Source: Gari tellinella (Eukaryota > Mollusca > Bivalvia > Cardiida > Psammobiidae). Taken from it: a DNA stretch of 64,000 bases. Below, piece by piece: positions 22,771 through 35,199 of this stretch. Each line of letters begins with the position of its first letter. Within the stretch, counting starts at the first letter, position 1. The stretch covers positions 82,045,038-82,109,037 of the forward strand of contig OV277856.1 in assembly GCA_922989275.2 (NCBI GenBank), given 5' to 3'. Position numbers and translations under genes: made by a program. The notes beneath the pieces were generated by a model that had not been told where the DNA came from, ran no database searches, and worked only from the letters and a program-made list of their open reading frames with translations.

Positions 22771-22921
22771 GCTCCAATGTTATAAAGTTTTTGTGTAGAG
22801 TCTAGAGTAGTTCTCAAGCATGTGATTGGTCAGATTTGAGCCTATGCTAAAATTTGACCAATCAAACGCTTGAGAACACACTCAGGCTCAGCCCAAATGC
22901 TTTATAACCTTGGAGCCCGGT
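22771..22921. mobile_element. Palindromic MITE family D
   Basis: Ends 'CCAGGCTCCAATGTTATAAAG' is one base beyond what is needed: the left word CCAGGCTCCAATGTTATAAA pairs with TTTATAACCTTGGAGCCCGG. The core is 'TCTCAAGCATGTGATTGGTC' against 'GACCAATCAAACGCTTGAGA'. About 150 bp, no ORF. Other copies: 31780-31912, 41265-41420, 55413-55566. Confidence 0.85.
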
Positions 22922-23753
22922 ACTGATGCTGGTTAGCATCGGCTCATTATTGTGGGGACGTCACACTTTTGGTCAATATATGTACATGTATTATTTGTAG
23001 CAACGGTGAATACATAACTGGCAGATTACCAGGATGCTTTCACTACTACACATGTTTATATATGTACATTTGTATATATCATCTTGTGTATGGGCCGGTG
23101 GCCTTAGTACAATAAATGTTGAACTGAACTGAACATAACTGTTGACTCCGACTAATGGACACACGATGAAGGGCTTTATTAGTCGAGTTCCTCGGCGTCT
23201 GACCTGGAACCAAATATTTTTAAATGCCACTGAGTCTGGCTTAAAACTGTAGAGATTGACTTTAAAATATATACTTATTTATGATCATTTACCATTCTTA
23301 TCATGTTCCAGCAATTAAAGTAAAAAAAGTGGAACCAGTCTAAGCATCTGTATAAGAAAGTTTAACAGTGGAAGGAAGGAAAGCGTCAGCGACAGAGGGG
23401 GCCAATAACTACCCTGAGCACAGTTAAGACTACTAACCTCTTCACTGCCATGATGTCATCGACCTTAAACAATTATCGTCTGCTTTTATTTCTCAATTTG
23501 TTTTTACGTATTTTCCCATCTATATACCTCTTTTTACGTCTATAATTTTGTTCCTCTACTAAAGAAAAATTTACAGTCATGAACATGTATACTATAATAA
23601 AAAGTAGTTTCTATATCCTAACAGATAATAGCTGAAAGCATCTGCTTTACTTTCAACCTGCTTTTTACGACCATCTTTCTTTAAAACTTAATACAGGATA
23701 TGGGGGTAATGGGTTAAGAATATTGAAATATGTGGCAAAGAGTTTTGATCCTA

Positions 23754-24096
23754 CGGAAGCCGGATAGTGCCACTTTTACAATTTAAAAAAAAAAATTATC
23801 TTGAAAATTCAAGTTATTATCTTGAAAATTCAAGATCGTATCTTGAATTTTCAACATACTATCTTGAATATTCAAGATATTAACTTGAAAATTCAATATA
23901 GTATCTTGAATTTTCAACATACTAACTTGAAAATTCAAGATACTATCTTGAAAATTCAACATACTATCTTGAAAATTCAAGATAATATCTTGAATTTTCA
24001 AGTTAGTATGTTGAAAATTCAAGATATTATCTTGAATTTTCAAGATAGTATGTTGAATTTTCAAAAAATTGTAAAAGTGGCACTATCCGGCTTCCG
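23754..24096. mobile_element. Foldback element with palindromic 18-bp repeats
   Basis: Inverted ends CGGAAGCCGGATAGTGCCAC and GTGGCACTATCCGGCTTCCG, extended by about 12 more bp, flanked by TA on both sides. The inside consists of about 13 units of an 18-20-bp near-palindrome, ATCTTGAAAATTCAAGAT, in A/T-centre variants. The insertion splits an A-type hairpin: 'TTTTGATCC' lies before it and 'TGATCAGAATCCGCG' after it. The TA flanks suit a Tc1/mariner-type target duplication. Confidence 0.85.
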
Positions 24097-24099
24097 TAC

Positions 24100-25550
24100 T
24101 GATCAGAATCCGCGTTACGCGGTGTTTGATCAGAATCCACACTACTGTTTGCATATAACCGTTGTACTTGGGGTAAGGCAGTAAATGGGGTTGAACGAAT
24201 CTTGCAAACTATCGCCTGTGTTAAAATTATTTTTGATTGACGAAATATTAGTATGGGTGTTAGACAGATTCATGCTGATCAAATGTCAATTTGTTTGGCA
24301 TTTGATCTGGATCCAAACGTTCTGCAACTGAAAGACAACCCCTATTAGATTAAGGGTTATGTCATTTCTATCATTGATGATTTGTTTTGTTTCAATGGAA
24401 CCTGCTTATGTTTGTCCGACATATACTAGTATACATAATAATGTAAACGAGGCATCTTAACATTATCAGAAATTGTATCTCTTTCATCGATGCTAAACGT
24501 AAACGAATTACAATGTAAATCATTAGAAATAGTATTCCAGTTTCGATAGAAGATTGGGTTATTTATATTATTTTATGTATTATATTTATAATGAGTGTCG
24601 TGTTACCGTATTTGTAATTTTCTTTGAGTAACACATTGTGTCCTCTTCGGTTTGTTATATTTAGTTCATTATGAAGGAAGACTCCAAAGCAGGTCACCTG
24701 TGGATTCTTCCCGAATGCACTGAAATCGAGAAAATTTTGCGTTCATTTTAACGGTCGAATTGCAAGAACAAAATGCTCAAGCTGGAGAGAAACAAAATGC
24801 GTTGTTTTCAGTGGTATTTCCTAAGAAGGGAAAATGTTTATGTATATGGTATATTGAATAAAGTAAGGTAAGCCCGGTGCTAAGATCTTGTTCCGTTTAC
24901 CCATAATCCTTAACCCTATGAACCCTATAGTCACGCATTTTTATATGTCCTTTGCATCCAGTGAACAGTCATGCACTTCATTTTCTATGCTGCTATTAAG
25001 ACAGAATGGGCAAACTCAACATTTGACATAAGCAAACAGTGAAGACCCAGATAAGAGGGCCCTAAAGGAGCCATATTTTCGGTGTCTGCACTCTTTGTCA
25101 TAGTGTAGTGCATTGATGAAAACCCAACCCTAAATAGTCAGAAGTGGACAAGACGTAAATAGAAAAAGGAATTATCTATTTGAAAGTTCAGGGAGAAATG
25201 AGTTTATTGACTACACATGTCACAGGGGGGGGGGAAAAGATGCAGCTAGCCGGCTGACTACAAATTAATCTCCCCAACTGTGATAGGTTCGGTACCGTGA
25301 CATACAGAAAGAAAAAAAACCACTCAAAATAAGTCTTTATAGTCGATGAGTAAGTCGATTAGTAAGGCAGCTAACAGCTAGATGCAGAACAAACATATGC
25401 AGATTTGAGCGAAGAATCATATTCTTCTTGATATGATACCGACATAATATTATAGTGAGTTGGAAATGAAAACGGTATTGATAAAGTTTTTGCATTTAAT
25501 AGTCCTGGATATCAGTTGTACTTATATCAATCAAAGTTTGCTAAGGGTAA
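24100..25550. other. Intergenic; no gene seen
   Basis: AT-rich. Two short hairpin half-copies of the 'GCAAACAGTG...GACC' type lie near 24270-24320 and 25033-25100. Nothing coding is supported. Confidence 0.6.
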
Positions 25551-25557
25551 AAGGTAT

Positions 25558-25929
25558 TACAGCGTTCCCTCTCTACAACGGCCCTCCCAACAACGACTCT
25601 CTCCTTACAACGACATCGCCGTAATTCCCTAAACGGGATAATTAAGTCTAACTCTTTTACTGCTGCAATATCGTCTGCTTAAGATTGTCGTCTGCTGTTT
25701 TTCTCTCATAGTTACATATAAGTGGAGATTTTGATAGAATTCATATATTGACCAGTGACAAACAGCTTGATCCTGATCAGACGCCGCGTTACGCGGCGTC
25801 TGATCTGGAATCAAGCTGTTTGCAAATGTAAGCCAAGTCTCAATGGTCCCTCTCTATAACGACTCCCTCCGAACAACACACACAATATGTGTCTCCCATT
25901 GGATGTCGTTGTAGAGAGAGAGCACTGTA
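25558..25929 (-). mobile_element. MITE family F, full copy, containing an A hairpin
   Basis: 372 bp, inverted relative to 17567-17936. Starts TACAGCGTTCCCTCT and ends AGAGAGCACTGTA. The A-type palindrome at 25757-25828 ('CAGACGCCGCGTTACGCGGC') sits at its centre. Confidence 0.88.
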
Positions 25930-26485
25930 CCTCCATAGGAACCAATGCTTCTCACCGCATAACTTCCAACATATTTGTTCGATTTCTTTAAATTTGGAGG
26001 GATTATTGCCAAGGGCTCACTTGACGGATTCTGATAGTTTTACATGTGTCTAGTTCCTCTAGGCGAAACCCGAGGAAATGATCAAAACGTGAAATTTCTG
26101 AGAATCCCTCAAAACTTTCAAGTCCATTGAATTCTACATTGTAATGTTCTTAGAGATGTTAAAATGGGTACTTTTGATCATTGAAAGATAAAATATTGTT
26201 TCTACCAATGAATAACATCTTTAAGAACATTAAAATGAAAATTCAATGGATTTGAAATTTCGCCTACAGGACGTAGACAAGTGTAAAAGTTATCAGAATC
26301 TATAAAATGGAAGATTGGTAGTAATATCTGCAAATTTGAAAGAAATCGAACAAAAATGGAAGTTATGCTGTGAGAAAGTGATATGGTCAATGCAATGGAC
26401 ATATGAAGGTGTATGCCCTTGGCCCTTAGCAAATTTAGAGTATATGTAGTGTAATAACAAAAGTGGTAATCCAACATAAGTACCA

Positions 26486-26728
26486 GGGGCCCGTTTCATA
26501 AAACATCTTACGACAAATGCTGTCGTAAGTCAAAACTTTAAAATACATTTAATTTCTGATTTCTCTATCTAATCCTGTCTTGTGACATCTTTTTGGAATC
26601 ATCTTTTCAAGACGATTCCAAAAAGATGTCACAAGGCAGGATTAGATAGAGAAATAAATAATAATTAAGAGTTTTATAATCTGACTTACGACAACATTTG
26701 TCGTAAGATGTTTTATGAAACGGGCCCC
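26486..26728. mobile_element. 243-bp foldback MITE family C
   Basis: Termini GGGGCCCGTTTCATAAAA and TTTTATGAAACGGGCCCC; flanking CAG on both sides. The whole element folds on itself, with centre 'TGGAATCATCTTTTCAAGAC' returning to 'GATTCCAAAAAGATG'. The same length as the copy at 43395-43637. Confidence 0.92.
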
Positions 26729-28275
26729 AGGACTGTCCCAAAACAAATCAGACAAATATTTATTGTGAAGAACCCGACGTATTGTCTCTATGACTTTTTA
26801 CAGGTGCTAGATTATTTCAAACATTTGCACATTTGTAGAAGAAATAATGAGGTTCATTAACACGCTTTATTCTATTTTATTTGCAAACATTAATCGCTGC
26901 TTAAGGTTTGCGGCGCACGGCAAAATCTTACAGGAAGATTTAAAGATATGCATTTCTCAACCTCCTATGTAACAATGCAATTTCTAGCCGGATGCGTTGG
27001 CGTATATGTAAAGGATAAATTTTATTTGTTGAGGTAATCCTCAGTACATCGCCTGCAAAGATGTTCACGTTCGTTATGGTCGGGGAATACCGGAAAGAAG
27101 TTTACATCTATAGGCGGCGCGTCTAAGAAATCCAACATTGACTGCCAAAATCTAAATACAAACCAGTCTCATAATGGTTCACATTATATGCATAAAGCAT
27201 TTACCATACCGTTCACATATGAATTTTAAGAGACCATCAAGTGTAATTATCACAGCAAACTATTACCTTAAAATTCATGTTTCAGTTTTTCAGTGATTCT
27301 TCAAAACATTAAGCCAAGACCATGTAAATAATACTAATTTAAAAACTAACGTTGGCCATAAAAGTATTAAATTAAAATCAGAAATTTACAAAATACATAA
27401 ATATTAAGAAATGTCCACAAGAGTCATTGTTATCCTTTATCAGAGCAACGATTACTGAAGTAGCAGACTTTATATGGATAAATGATAATATCGAATTTAA
27501 AGAAAATATGTTATAAATATTCTATTTCACATAAGAACTTCATATTTATATGAGATACACATGACAAATTGCTTTATTATGTTGTATACACCCGATTCGT
27601 TCGTCTTTTTATTTTAAATCAATAGTACTGTGTTTATTTCTAAATCCATTGTGTCACACAGCGCGACATTCTGCTATGTTTAACTCGTTGAGCCCTAACG
27701 GCGAATATACTCGTCTTCTACAAACAGTGTAGACCAATGAAGAGTACCTTTGTTCTATACAAACAGAGTGTACACTATGACAAGAGGGTTCTTTAAGGAG
27801 TCATCTTATCAGGGTATACACTGTTTGTCATTTTGCTATGGATTGTAAAGATACAACTCTGAGTAATCAAACATAGACTATACTTTATTGGAAACTGGAA
27901 TAGTCAATTCAAAAATATCAGGATGAACAGGCCAATACACAATGTATGAGAAGTACAACATGTATTTGTCGGACAATGTGAGAACAATTCATACTTTGAA
28001 CATCTACTGTTCTGGTTATGAATTGAATTGGTTATACACCGTCTAAGAACTATACGCTGGTATTATCGTTTTACTAATTAACGATATTTATTTATTTGCC
28101 TATATAACAAGCAAATGAATTATTATAGGGACTATGATGTTCACACGTCATCAAAACAAAAGACAGAGGCATTGTAATACGGGAGTTAAATGACAGTGGG
28201 CATTTTAATGAGCAGGTGATAAGCTCTTGAAGATTCTTATCCCCGCAACCATGACATGTGTCAATAAAGCCTTGA
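26729..28275. other. Intergenic; no gene seen
   Basis: AT-rich with a diverged hairpin at 27715-27835 ('CAAACAGTGTAGACC' to 'GTATACACTGTTTGTC'). No exon-like sequence. Confidence 0.6.
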
Positions 28276-28382
28276 TTGTATAGTGATCCCTCTCTATAAC
28301 AACACCCGATAGGACACAACGAATGTGTGTGGTGTTGGAGGGAGTTGTTATAGGGTGGAAAATTTCACTTAAGAGTGTTTAC

Positions 28383-28480
28383 CACAGGTGACTGCTTAAA
28401 GAAAGGTGACAGTAAACTATGACAGAAAGTTTTCTGTTTTACTATAACCTTGCTTTAAACTGTCACCTGTCTTTTATACA
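28383..28480. repeat. Palindrome family B, variant
   Basis: 'GGTGACTGCTTAAAGAAAGG' with 'TGACAGTAAAC', returning as 'TAAACTGTCACC'. A shortened relative of the B hairpin. Confidence 0.7.
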
Positions 28481-29169
28481 ATCATTGGGCGTATAAACAC
28501 CATTTCTCAATTCAATTCAAATACTCTTTATTTCTCAGTTTGTACAATTCTACAAATACATGAGAACTATCCTAACACACATTCAACACATTAGGTCAGG
28601 TACATATTATATATTACAAACATCAATTATAGTTTCTTAACCGTTAGCTAACTTCGAACGGAAGAGAACAGAATTCATTTGTTTTTAAAATTGCTATTTC
28701 TAGTGGGTACTAGGGTGGTCTCGAGAGGGGCAATGTACTTAAACTGTTCTGACTAAACAGTAAGTACATCAAAAATAAGATTTGCGAAAAGTGCGTTATA
28801 AAAAAGTGTGACTTAACACATTACCCATAAATAAGATCTGGATACAAACTCTTTGTAAATGTCACCGAGCCTGGTTTGGCAGAAAAATGTTTTTTTACCG
28901 AAAAAAGGGTGACCAGAAACCCGAAATCAAATGTATCAAACTTAATTCATTCACCCCTGTTTTTATGCACACTTTCCATTTCAAATTAAGTCTAGTCCAT
29001 GTTTGACTATTTAGGATTTATTTCAAAAATATATGCCACAGTGAAACCCCTGACCAAAGGGCTGCTGCAGGACCAGGGTATGCACACTGAAACACGGAAT
29101 TTGATCGCGATCCATAAAATTTAGATTTGTGAGGCTAAAAAGGTTTGAAATTCAAGATTCATCCGTTTC

Positions 29170-29256
29170 TAGTTGCTTAGGTGGTTGCAGTAAAGCTGAA
29201 TGCGCCTAAAGGCGCATTCTGCTTTACTTTCAATCTGCTTTAAGCTACCATCTGCT
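29170..29256. repeat. Palindrome family B
   Basis: 'GTAAAGCTGAATGCGCC' returns as 'GGCGCATTCTGCTTTAC', followed by 'TTTCAATCTGCTTTAAG'. A second, poorer B copy is at 29862-29932. Confidence 0.8.
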
Positions 29257-30379
29257 ATAGGCAATATTTCATAGGTTACACATCTATTATTGTATAAAGA
29301 GGAACTAGTTTCTTCAATGGAGGAATGAATTAAATGCGCAAAAACCCCGTTTCAGTCCTTTTCTTCTGCTTAAAATATGCCGTTTAAGAAACACTTGTCT
29401 TATACTCACTGTGTATACCCTGGTCCTGCTGATTTTTTCTGTTTTATATTGAAATTCCTATCAGAAAACAGCGGCGTCTGATCAGAGTCTACACTGTTTG
29501 TCTATGCCCCAAATATGGGATCGTGGGCATAAATGGGTTAATTGGTCGTGGTAGAGAGGGTTTACTGTATATCATTGTAGACACTTCACATTGCAAAAGA
29601 AAACTGCATAGTTTGTTGAAGGTTAAATTGTAAAATTAATATCTATGCGACGAGTTTGGCATACGAATTGTCTAATTAAGGTAAACTTGTTAGTTGTTTT
29701 AGCGATTATGTGGTTAAGATTTCCTTTAACCCGTTATTATAATTTATTATAGACTTTAAGCCTTTAATTTACTCCTCTACTAAGGAAAATAGTTCCATTT
29801 TATACAGTCGTGAATATTCACCATAATAAATAGTTTCTATATTATAGCAGAAAGTAGCTTAAGGTAGGTTGAAAATAAAACAAAATGCGCTTAATGGTGC
29901 ATTCTGCTTTACTTTCAATCTGCTGTCACCTGTCATCAATGCTTAGAACCAGCCATTTGGTGAAGAGTTACACAGTGTTCGTATCGATGCGTTCTAAATG
30001 GGTATTCAGATACAAACGAGTTTTCTATGGGCTCTCTGGTACGGGCGAGTGTGTGATATTGTTTGGTGTAGCACGGCGTCTCCTCTGAATCCACTGTTTG
30101 ACACTTTTATGATATTTTTCTTTTGAAAAAATGTAGATTAATCAGCTCTGAGAATCCATGTTGTTTGTAGACGAGAATTTTACAGACGACGATTAAATAA
30201 CGTGTTAACCCTTTACCTGATAGTCTATTTCTAGTATTGAAGATAATTGACTTCTAAAAGTAGGTTGGAACTATTTTCTTCAGCGATGGAATAAATCAAA
30301 TACGCTAAAAGTCGCTTCTATGGGGGAAAGGGTTAAAAGGTTAAATGACAAGAATTACCATCGTGCAATAGTATACAAC

Positions 30380-30655
30380 TACAGTGCTACCTCCCTTCAA
30401 CTTCTGAATAACGATCGCCTCCTTACAATACTGCTAGCCGCTGTTTTTCTCAAAGTCAACGAAGTATTAAATATTTTGACGGAAGACACAAAGAGTGACA
30501 AAAAGTCTGAACCCAGATCAGACGCCGCGTTATGCAGTGTCTTATCTGGGTTCAAACTGTTTGCAAATATAAGCCATGCGATATTCAGCAACCTTAGGGA
30601 ATTAAATTTCCCTCTCTATAACAATTCCCTCCGAACAACACAAACAATCTGTGTC
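30380..30655 (+). mobile_element. MITE family F, shortened copy with an A hairpin
   Basis: Begins TACAGTGCTACCTCCC. Its middle is an A-type hairpin at 30505-30570 ('CCAGATCAGACGCCGCG'). The right end is truncated near 'CTGTGTCATTTTGTC'. Confidence 0.7.
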
Positions 30656-30926
30656 ATTTTGTCAAATCTTGGACGATTTGGACAAATGATGGCTCATTGT
30701 TTACAGCAAACAGTTTTCTTTGACGATAATTGGTAACAAATTCAAAGCAATCGGCGAACACGCGCATGGGGACTCGAAAAGTAGAGAGACCCCTTATACG
30801 GAATCATTCGTCCACGCGAAATTTTCCCAAACTAACGACTGGTTGCTCAGTCAAACTATTATCATTCTAGCGAAACCGAGAACCAGCTTCAAAGCAGGAA
30901 ATGACGCAAAAGTCAAGCGTCTCAAT

Positions 30927-31156
30927 TGGTCGTATTCGAATCAGGACAACTGCGATAGTTAATTGGAATAGTTGTCAACAAGTTCTATTCGAATCACCAC
31001 TTGATGTTTTCCGTTGACAAAATGTTGTCAAACCCTCAAATCGTTGACCACAATTTCTATTCGAGTCGGGTCAAAATCGTTGTCATCAGTAAATCTTCGC
31101 GCATTTGCTCCGCCGAGTTTTCGTTGACAACAAACTCGATGATTCGAATACGACCA
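30927..31156. mobile_element. 230-bp TIR element, TGGTCGTATTCGAATCA ends
   Basis: 17-bp inverted ends TGGTCGTATTCGAATCA and TGATTCGAATACGACCA; internal 'TATTCGA' and 'GTTGACAA' words recur in both orientations. No ORF of note. No clear target duplication. Confidence 0.75.
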
Positions 31157-31515
31157 GTGATCATATCCGTTTGTCAACCGAAACTTGAAAACGAAAGTTA
31201 TCTAGAAATTTATTTCGTAACAGAAATGCTCATTTACCGATAATTCAAAAGGTATTTGTTATATATTTCATTTTCTATTAATTACCCTTACCATGGTGTA
31301 ATGCATGGTCGCAAATGCACTTGTTAATCGCTGAATGACGAACAAGTCCAAAATTTAAAGTTGATGGCTCTGAATTCACATCCACCTTTTCGTTGTATAC
31401 ATACATGATACGAAAAAAAAACCTTTTTCTAAAACTTCATGAAACTTATTGAAACATTTGTTAAGGATGTTTGTTGAACATATGGATGTATTTTGACTCA
31501 TTTTGAAAGATTTAT

Positions 31516-31540
31516 GGGGGTGGGGGGGGGGGGGGGGGGG
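31516..31540. repeat. Poly-G tract
   Basis: G-run of about 25 nt with one T. Similar tracts lie at 1229-1243 and 53365-53380. Confidence 0.95.
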
Positions 31541-31779
31541 TCATAGCTTCCGCGCCGAAAACCTGTGGATTTAACATGATACTTTTAAAACGAGGTCAAT
31601 GTTTATAATGGATAAACAGTGTTGTAACAACAGATTGTGGTATTGATAGATATTTACTTTCGTATTTAATTGTGCAAATCAATTAACCATTTTAAGCTTA
31701 TGGCCATGCAAATCAAATGAGTCGCATATTGAGAAAATCTGACTTGTCGTATTACATAACAGTGAAGACCAGGCACCCA

Positions 31780-31912
31780 ATTATAAAGAGTTATTATTGA
31801 AACCGTTCTCAAGCATTTGGTTGGTCAGATTTCAGCACAGCTCAAATCTGACCAATCAAATGCTTGAGAACGAGCTCAAGCTCAGCTTAAAAGCTTTATA
31901 ACCTTGAGGTCA
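31780..31912. mobile_element. Palindromic MITE family D
   Basis: 'TTCTCAAGCATTTGGTTGGT' against 'ACCAATCAAATGCTTGAGAA', with partial TTATAAAG/CTTTATAA ends. Confidence 0.82.
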
Positions 31913-32725
31913 GCTGGTCTAGTGGCTCGGCGTCTGGTCAAGTTCTACACTGTCAAACCGGTTAGATAATATTAAATGATACTGTAGAGATGCCAGTAAG
32001 TGTACATCCCCTGTCATCTGGTTCGGCGACTGGTCTGGGTCTACAAAATTTACTATTCAACGGGTTCTCATGGATTTGCTGAAATGTAAAATTAATTGCA
32101 ATGACATCATGGCATAATCGGGATCCAAACTGTCTCCAAATACTGGTTGGAAGATTATAACAGGTTGTAAAAACAACACTCAATTAGGACTTCTCCACTG
32201 TAACAGCAAAACTGCTTTACATTTATACATGTAGCACACTAGACCATATTCGTCTAATACGTAAAGTCTGAAACAGCTCTCAGAGTGGATTTATCGGTTA
32301 TATCCCCACGTGTCAAAAAGTTTTGAACCAGATGAGATGCCGAGTTACTCGACGTCTCAAATAAGCCAAAAACTGTTTGCAACAGTAGTGACGACTTGTA
32401 GCGTGAACACAATCCACGTAGAGGCGATTTTGTAAGATCTGTTACCGTTTGCAGATCAAACAATATTGATAATTGTTGCAGCTGACTTATCTTGCAGATG
32501 CCGTGACAATCAATTATACATGGCACGTTAAAGGTTATGTACATGTATATTGCTGATATGCTAATAAAAATGAAACCGTACCTGGCCGTGCACTTTCTTT
32601 ACGCGGAAACACAATACGTCATTAAACATTATACCTGTCGAAATATAGTCTGCTTTGAAATTGTCGTCTGCAAAAATATTCATTTCAGATTTATACATGT
32701 TTAATTAAAGACACTTAAAGGCGAG

Positions 32726-32797
32726 CGTAAAACAGTTTGGATCCAGATCAAACGCTGCGTTATGCGGCGTCTGATCTGGATCCTAAAGGTTTGCAAA
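32726..32797. repeat. Palindrome family A
   Basis: 'AAACAGTTTGGATCCAGATC' then 'AAACGCTGCG', returning through 'CGGCGTCTGATCTGGATCC'. Diverged A copies are also at 32310-32380 and 32950-33022. Confidence 0.88.
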
Positions 32798-33556
32798 TGC
32801 CAATCCGGTAGGCTAAAGGTTAATAACTGTATATACGGACTATAAATCATGTTGTAAAACAGAGAAGAAACAACAAACTTTAAACTGTCTAACGTATTAA
32901 ATGCTTTACTACACAAGTGGTATCTTAACCATTGTCACGTGACTGACATTGTCAAACAGTTTGGATCCTGATCATATGCCGAGGTACCAGGTGTATAGCC
33001 AGGATCCAAACTGTTTGGAGTGCGTTTGATGTTTCTGAAACGAAACAATAACTAAATACTTATTTTGAAAATTAATTCAGGTTATGATTGTTTAGCAGAT
33101 GATATTTTAGCAAGCGACATGTCAACCAATGCTTTTTGTTGGTTAGCTTCCGAGTGAATACGTCAAGTGTGTTTATTGGAAGGTTTAATTTCAACGAGTT
33201 TGAGCGTTTGAGAGTTGAAAGGTTTATTAAAATGCAATAATTACCAACACAGACGTATCAAATGAAAGTTACATGTATAACTAACAGTACAGTGGTGTAA
33301 GGCGTTATTCTTTCGCAATACATTTGTACTAAAACATTGAACGAATAACTCGGCGTCTGACCAGGCTTCAAACTTTGAGCCATTCATATCTTAATACGGC
33401 ATAGTCAACATAGTTGATAACCACTCGTGTTTTTACATTTTATTGAACAGCGTTTGTCTTTAGTTTCTTTCAGACAAGAAAAAACAGAGTCAACCAATTG
33501 TACACGTCGAAAGACGCTAAATCATCTAGGTAAAGAAACACTGATCTAACTTTATT

Positions 33557-33798
33557 CAGGGCTGCCATAAGTTGGCTTGAAAAATCCTAAGATTTCCAAA
33601 TTTGCAATTTTCAAGTGCGATTTAACGAATCGTACCTTTACCACATCGTGTTTCTAGTTTTGTTGACATGTGACTACTTACAGCAGGCTTGAAGTAAAGC
33701 ATAATGCGCCTTAAGGCGCATTCTGTTTTACTGTCAGCCTGCTTTAAATGTAACAGAAAAAAACCGAACAGGAAAATTCAAAAGAAATGGCAGCCCTG
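33557..33798. mobile_element. 242-bp hAT-like MITE family H with nested B hairpin
   Basis: Ends CAGGGCTGCCATAAGTT and AAATGGCAGCCCTG, flanked by TTTATT on both sides (33551-33556, 33799-33804). CAGGG-type ends suit hAT elements, although hAT duplications are usually 8 bp. A B-type hairpin ('GCATAATGCGCCTTAAGGCG') occupies the middle. Confidence 0.82.
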
Positions 33799-34029
33799 TT
33801 TATTTCATTTACGTCCAGGGTGAAAACAAAGCAGAATACACCTTAGAGCTTGCCATAATACCCTTTGCATTTTATTTAGAGTGGTCTAACATTCAATTGA
33901 ATCCTATGGTGACGAGTTTATGCAACATTTACAAACATTGTTCCCGTGAAGAGTGCATTTGTCCTGTGCAAACTGTGTAGAACATGATCAGAAGGCAAAC
34001 CCTCTGATCAGGCTACACTGTCAGTTTGC

Positions 34030-34193
34030 AGTACATGCCGAACTTCGTTATCTCGAACCCGTTTAACTCGAACTATCCGATATTTCGACATATGAACTGC
34101 ATTATTTTAAGTCGAACATACCCATATTTCAAAGATAAAACGTGGCTTTGTTCTACAAAAACGACTTCGAGATATCGAAGTTCGACATGTACA
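34030..34193. repeat. TCGAA-rich palindrome family E
   Basis: 'CTCGAACCCGTTTAACTCGA' and 'TTCGACATATGAACTGC', with the right arm 'CGAGATATCGAAGTTCGAC'. Better copies are at 53801-53999, 54554-54752 and 63294-63489. Confidence 0.75.
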
Positions 34194-34317
34194 TTCAAAA
34201 ACATAATCCTAAATAGTCACAAATTGCATGGTCAGGTATAATTGAAACAGGTATTGTTTATTTGAAGTTTCAGCATGTATATATAAGTACATGTACATGT
34301 ATTGGCATATAGAATCA

Positions 34318-35190
34318 TTTCTGTATGCTCCAATATTACAACGCATTCATAATTAAAGGCCTTTCTCCGATGTCACTGAAGCGATGAAACAGAATGCAAG
34401 ATATGTTGTTATACGTCACATATAAATACATGTAGTAAATGTCACATGTATAGGAACATATCAGAGCCCAAATATCGGCATCTGAACGGAGTGACATTGT
34501 GTAAGCCATTGTGAAAAATTAAACATCATTAGAGAAATGGACTCTAAAATGAAAAATAGAATTGCCCATTTGAAGTGTCATATTGGAAAAACGGCCCTTA
34601 ATATTCGAAATTGGACTAGAGTTATTTTGAAACTGGATTTGTCCATTTGAATTGTCAGCATGCATACGGGTGGACATAAAATACAATAAATCTGAATAAG
34701 GGGGAGATCCTTTGAAAGCACAGAAAACAAAGCAAATACTGAAAATTGCAGAATCGGTTTAATTGAGTCTGTTCATGAGCAATACTGAAATATGCAACAG
34801 TGCTCACGCCCCCTAGCACCAGCTTAAGCGGAATTAACTTTCAACTGTAAATGCGCTGAAATCAATGCTTCCAAAGGACCAGAAAGTATAACAACACTGA
34901 GAATGAAGTACGGGCGACTTTTTACAGCCGCCACACAAGCACTTAACATGTGCTGTTGTGAATTATATAAATCTGAGTAAGAGGAGATCCTTTGAAAGCA
35001 CAGAAAACAAAGCAAATACTGAAAATTGCAGACTCGGTTTAATGGAGTCTGTTCATGAGCAATACTGAAATATGCAACAGTGCTCACGCCCCCTGTCTGT
35101 ATACTCCAATAATACAAAGCATTTATAATTGAAGGCATTTTTCCTTTTGACGTTACTGAAGCGATACAACAGAATGCCAGATTGCACATA
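34318..35190 (+). repeat. Local direct duplication, about 777 bp apart
   Basis: 'TCTGTATGCTCCAATATTAC' (34320) recurs as 'TCTGTATACTCCAATAATAC' (35096). A separate 125-bp block ('GGAGATCCTTTGAAAGCACA' to 'CAGTGCTCACGCCCCC') occurs at 34703-34813 and 34981-35093, nearly identical. Confidence 0.85.
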
Positions 35191-35199
35191 ACCAGTTAT

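Noticed and set aside
23783..24184. Frames on both strands rich in ILNFQD/ILKIQD
   Set aside because: Produced by an 18-bp palindromic repeat inside a foldback element; both strands are open for the same reason.
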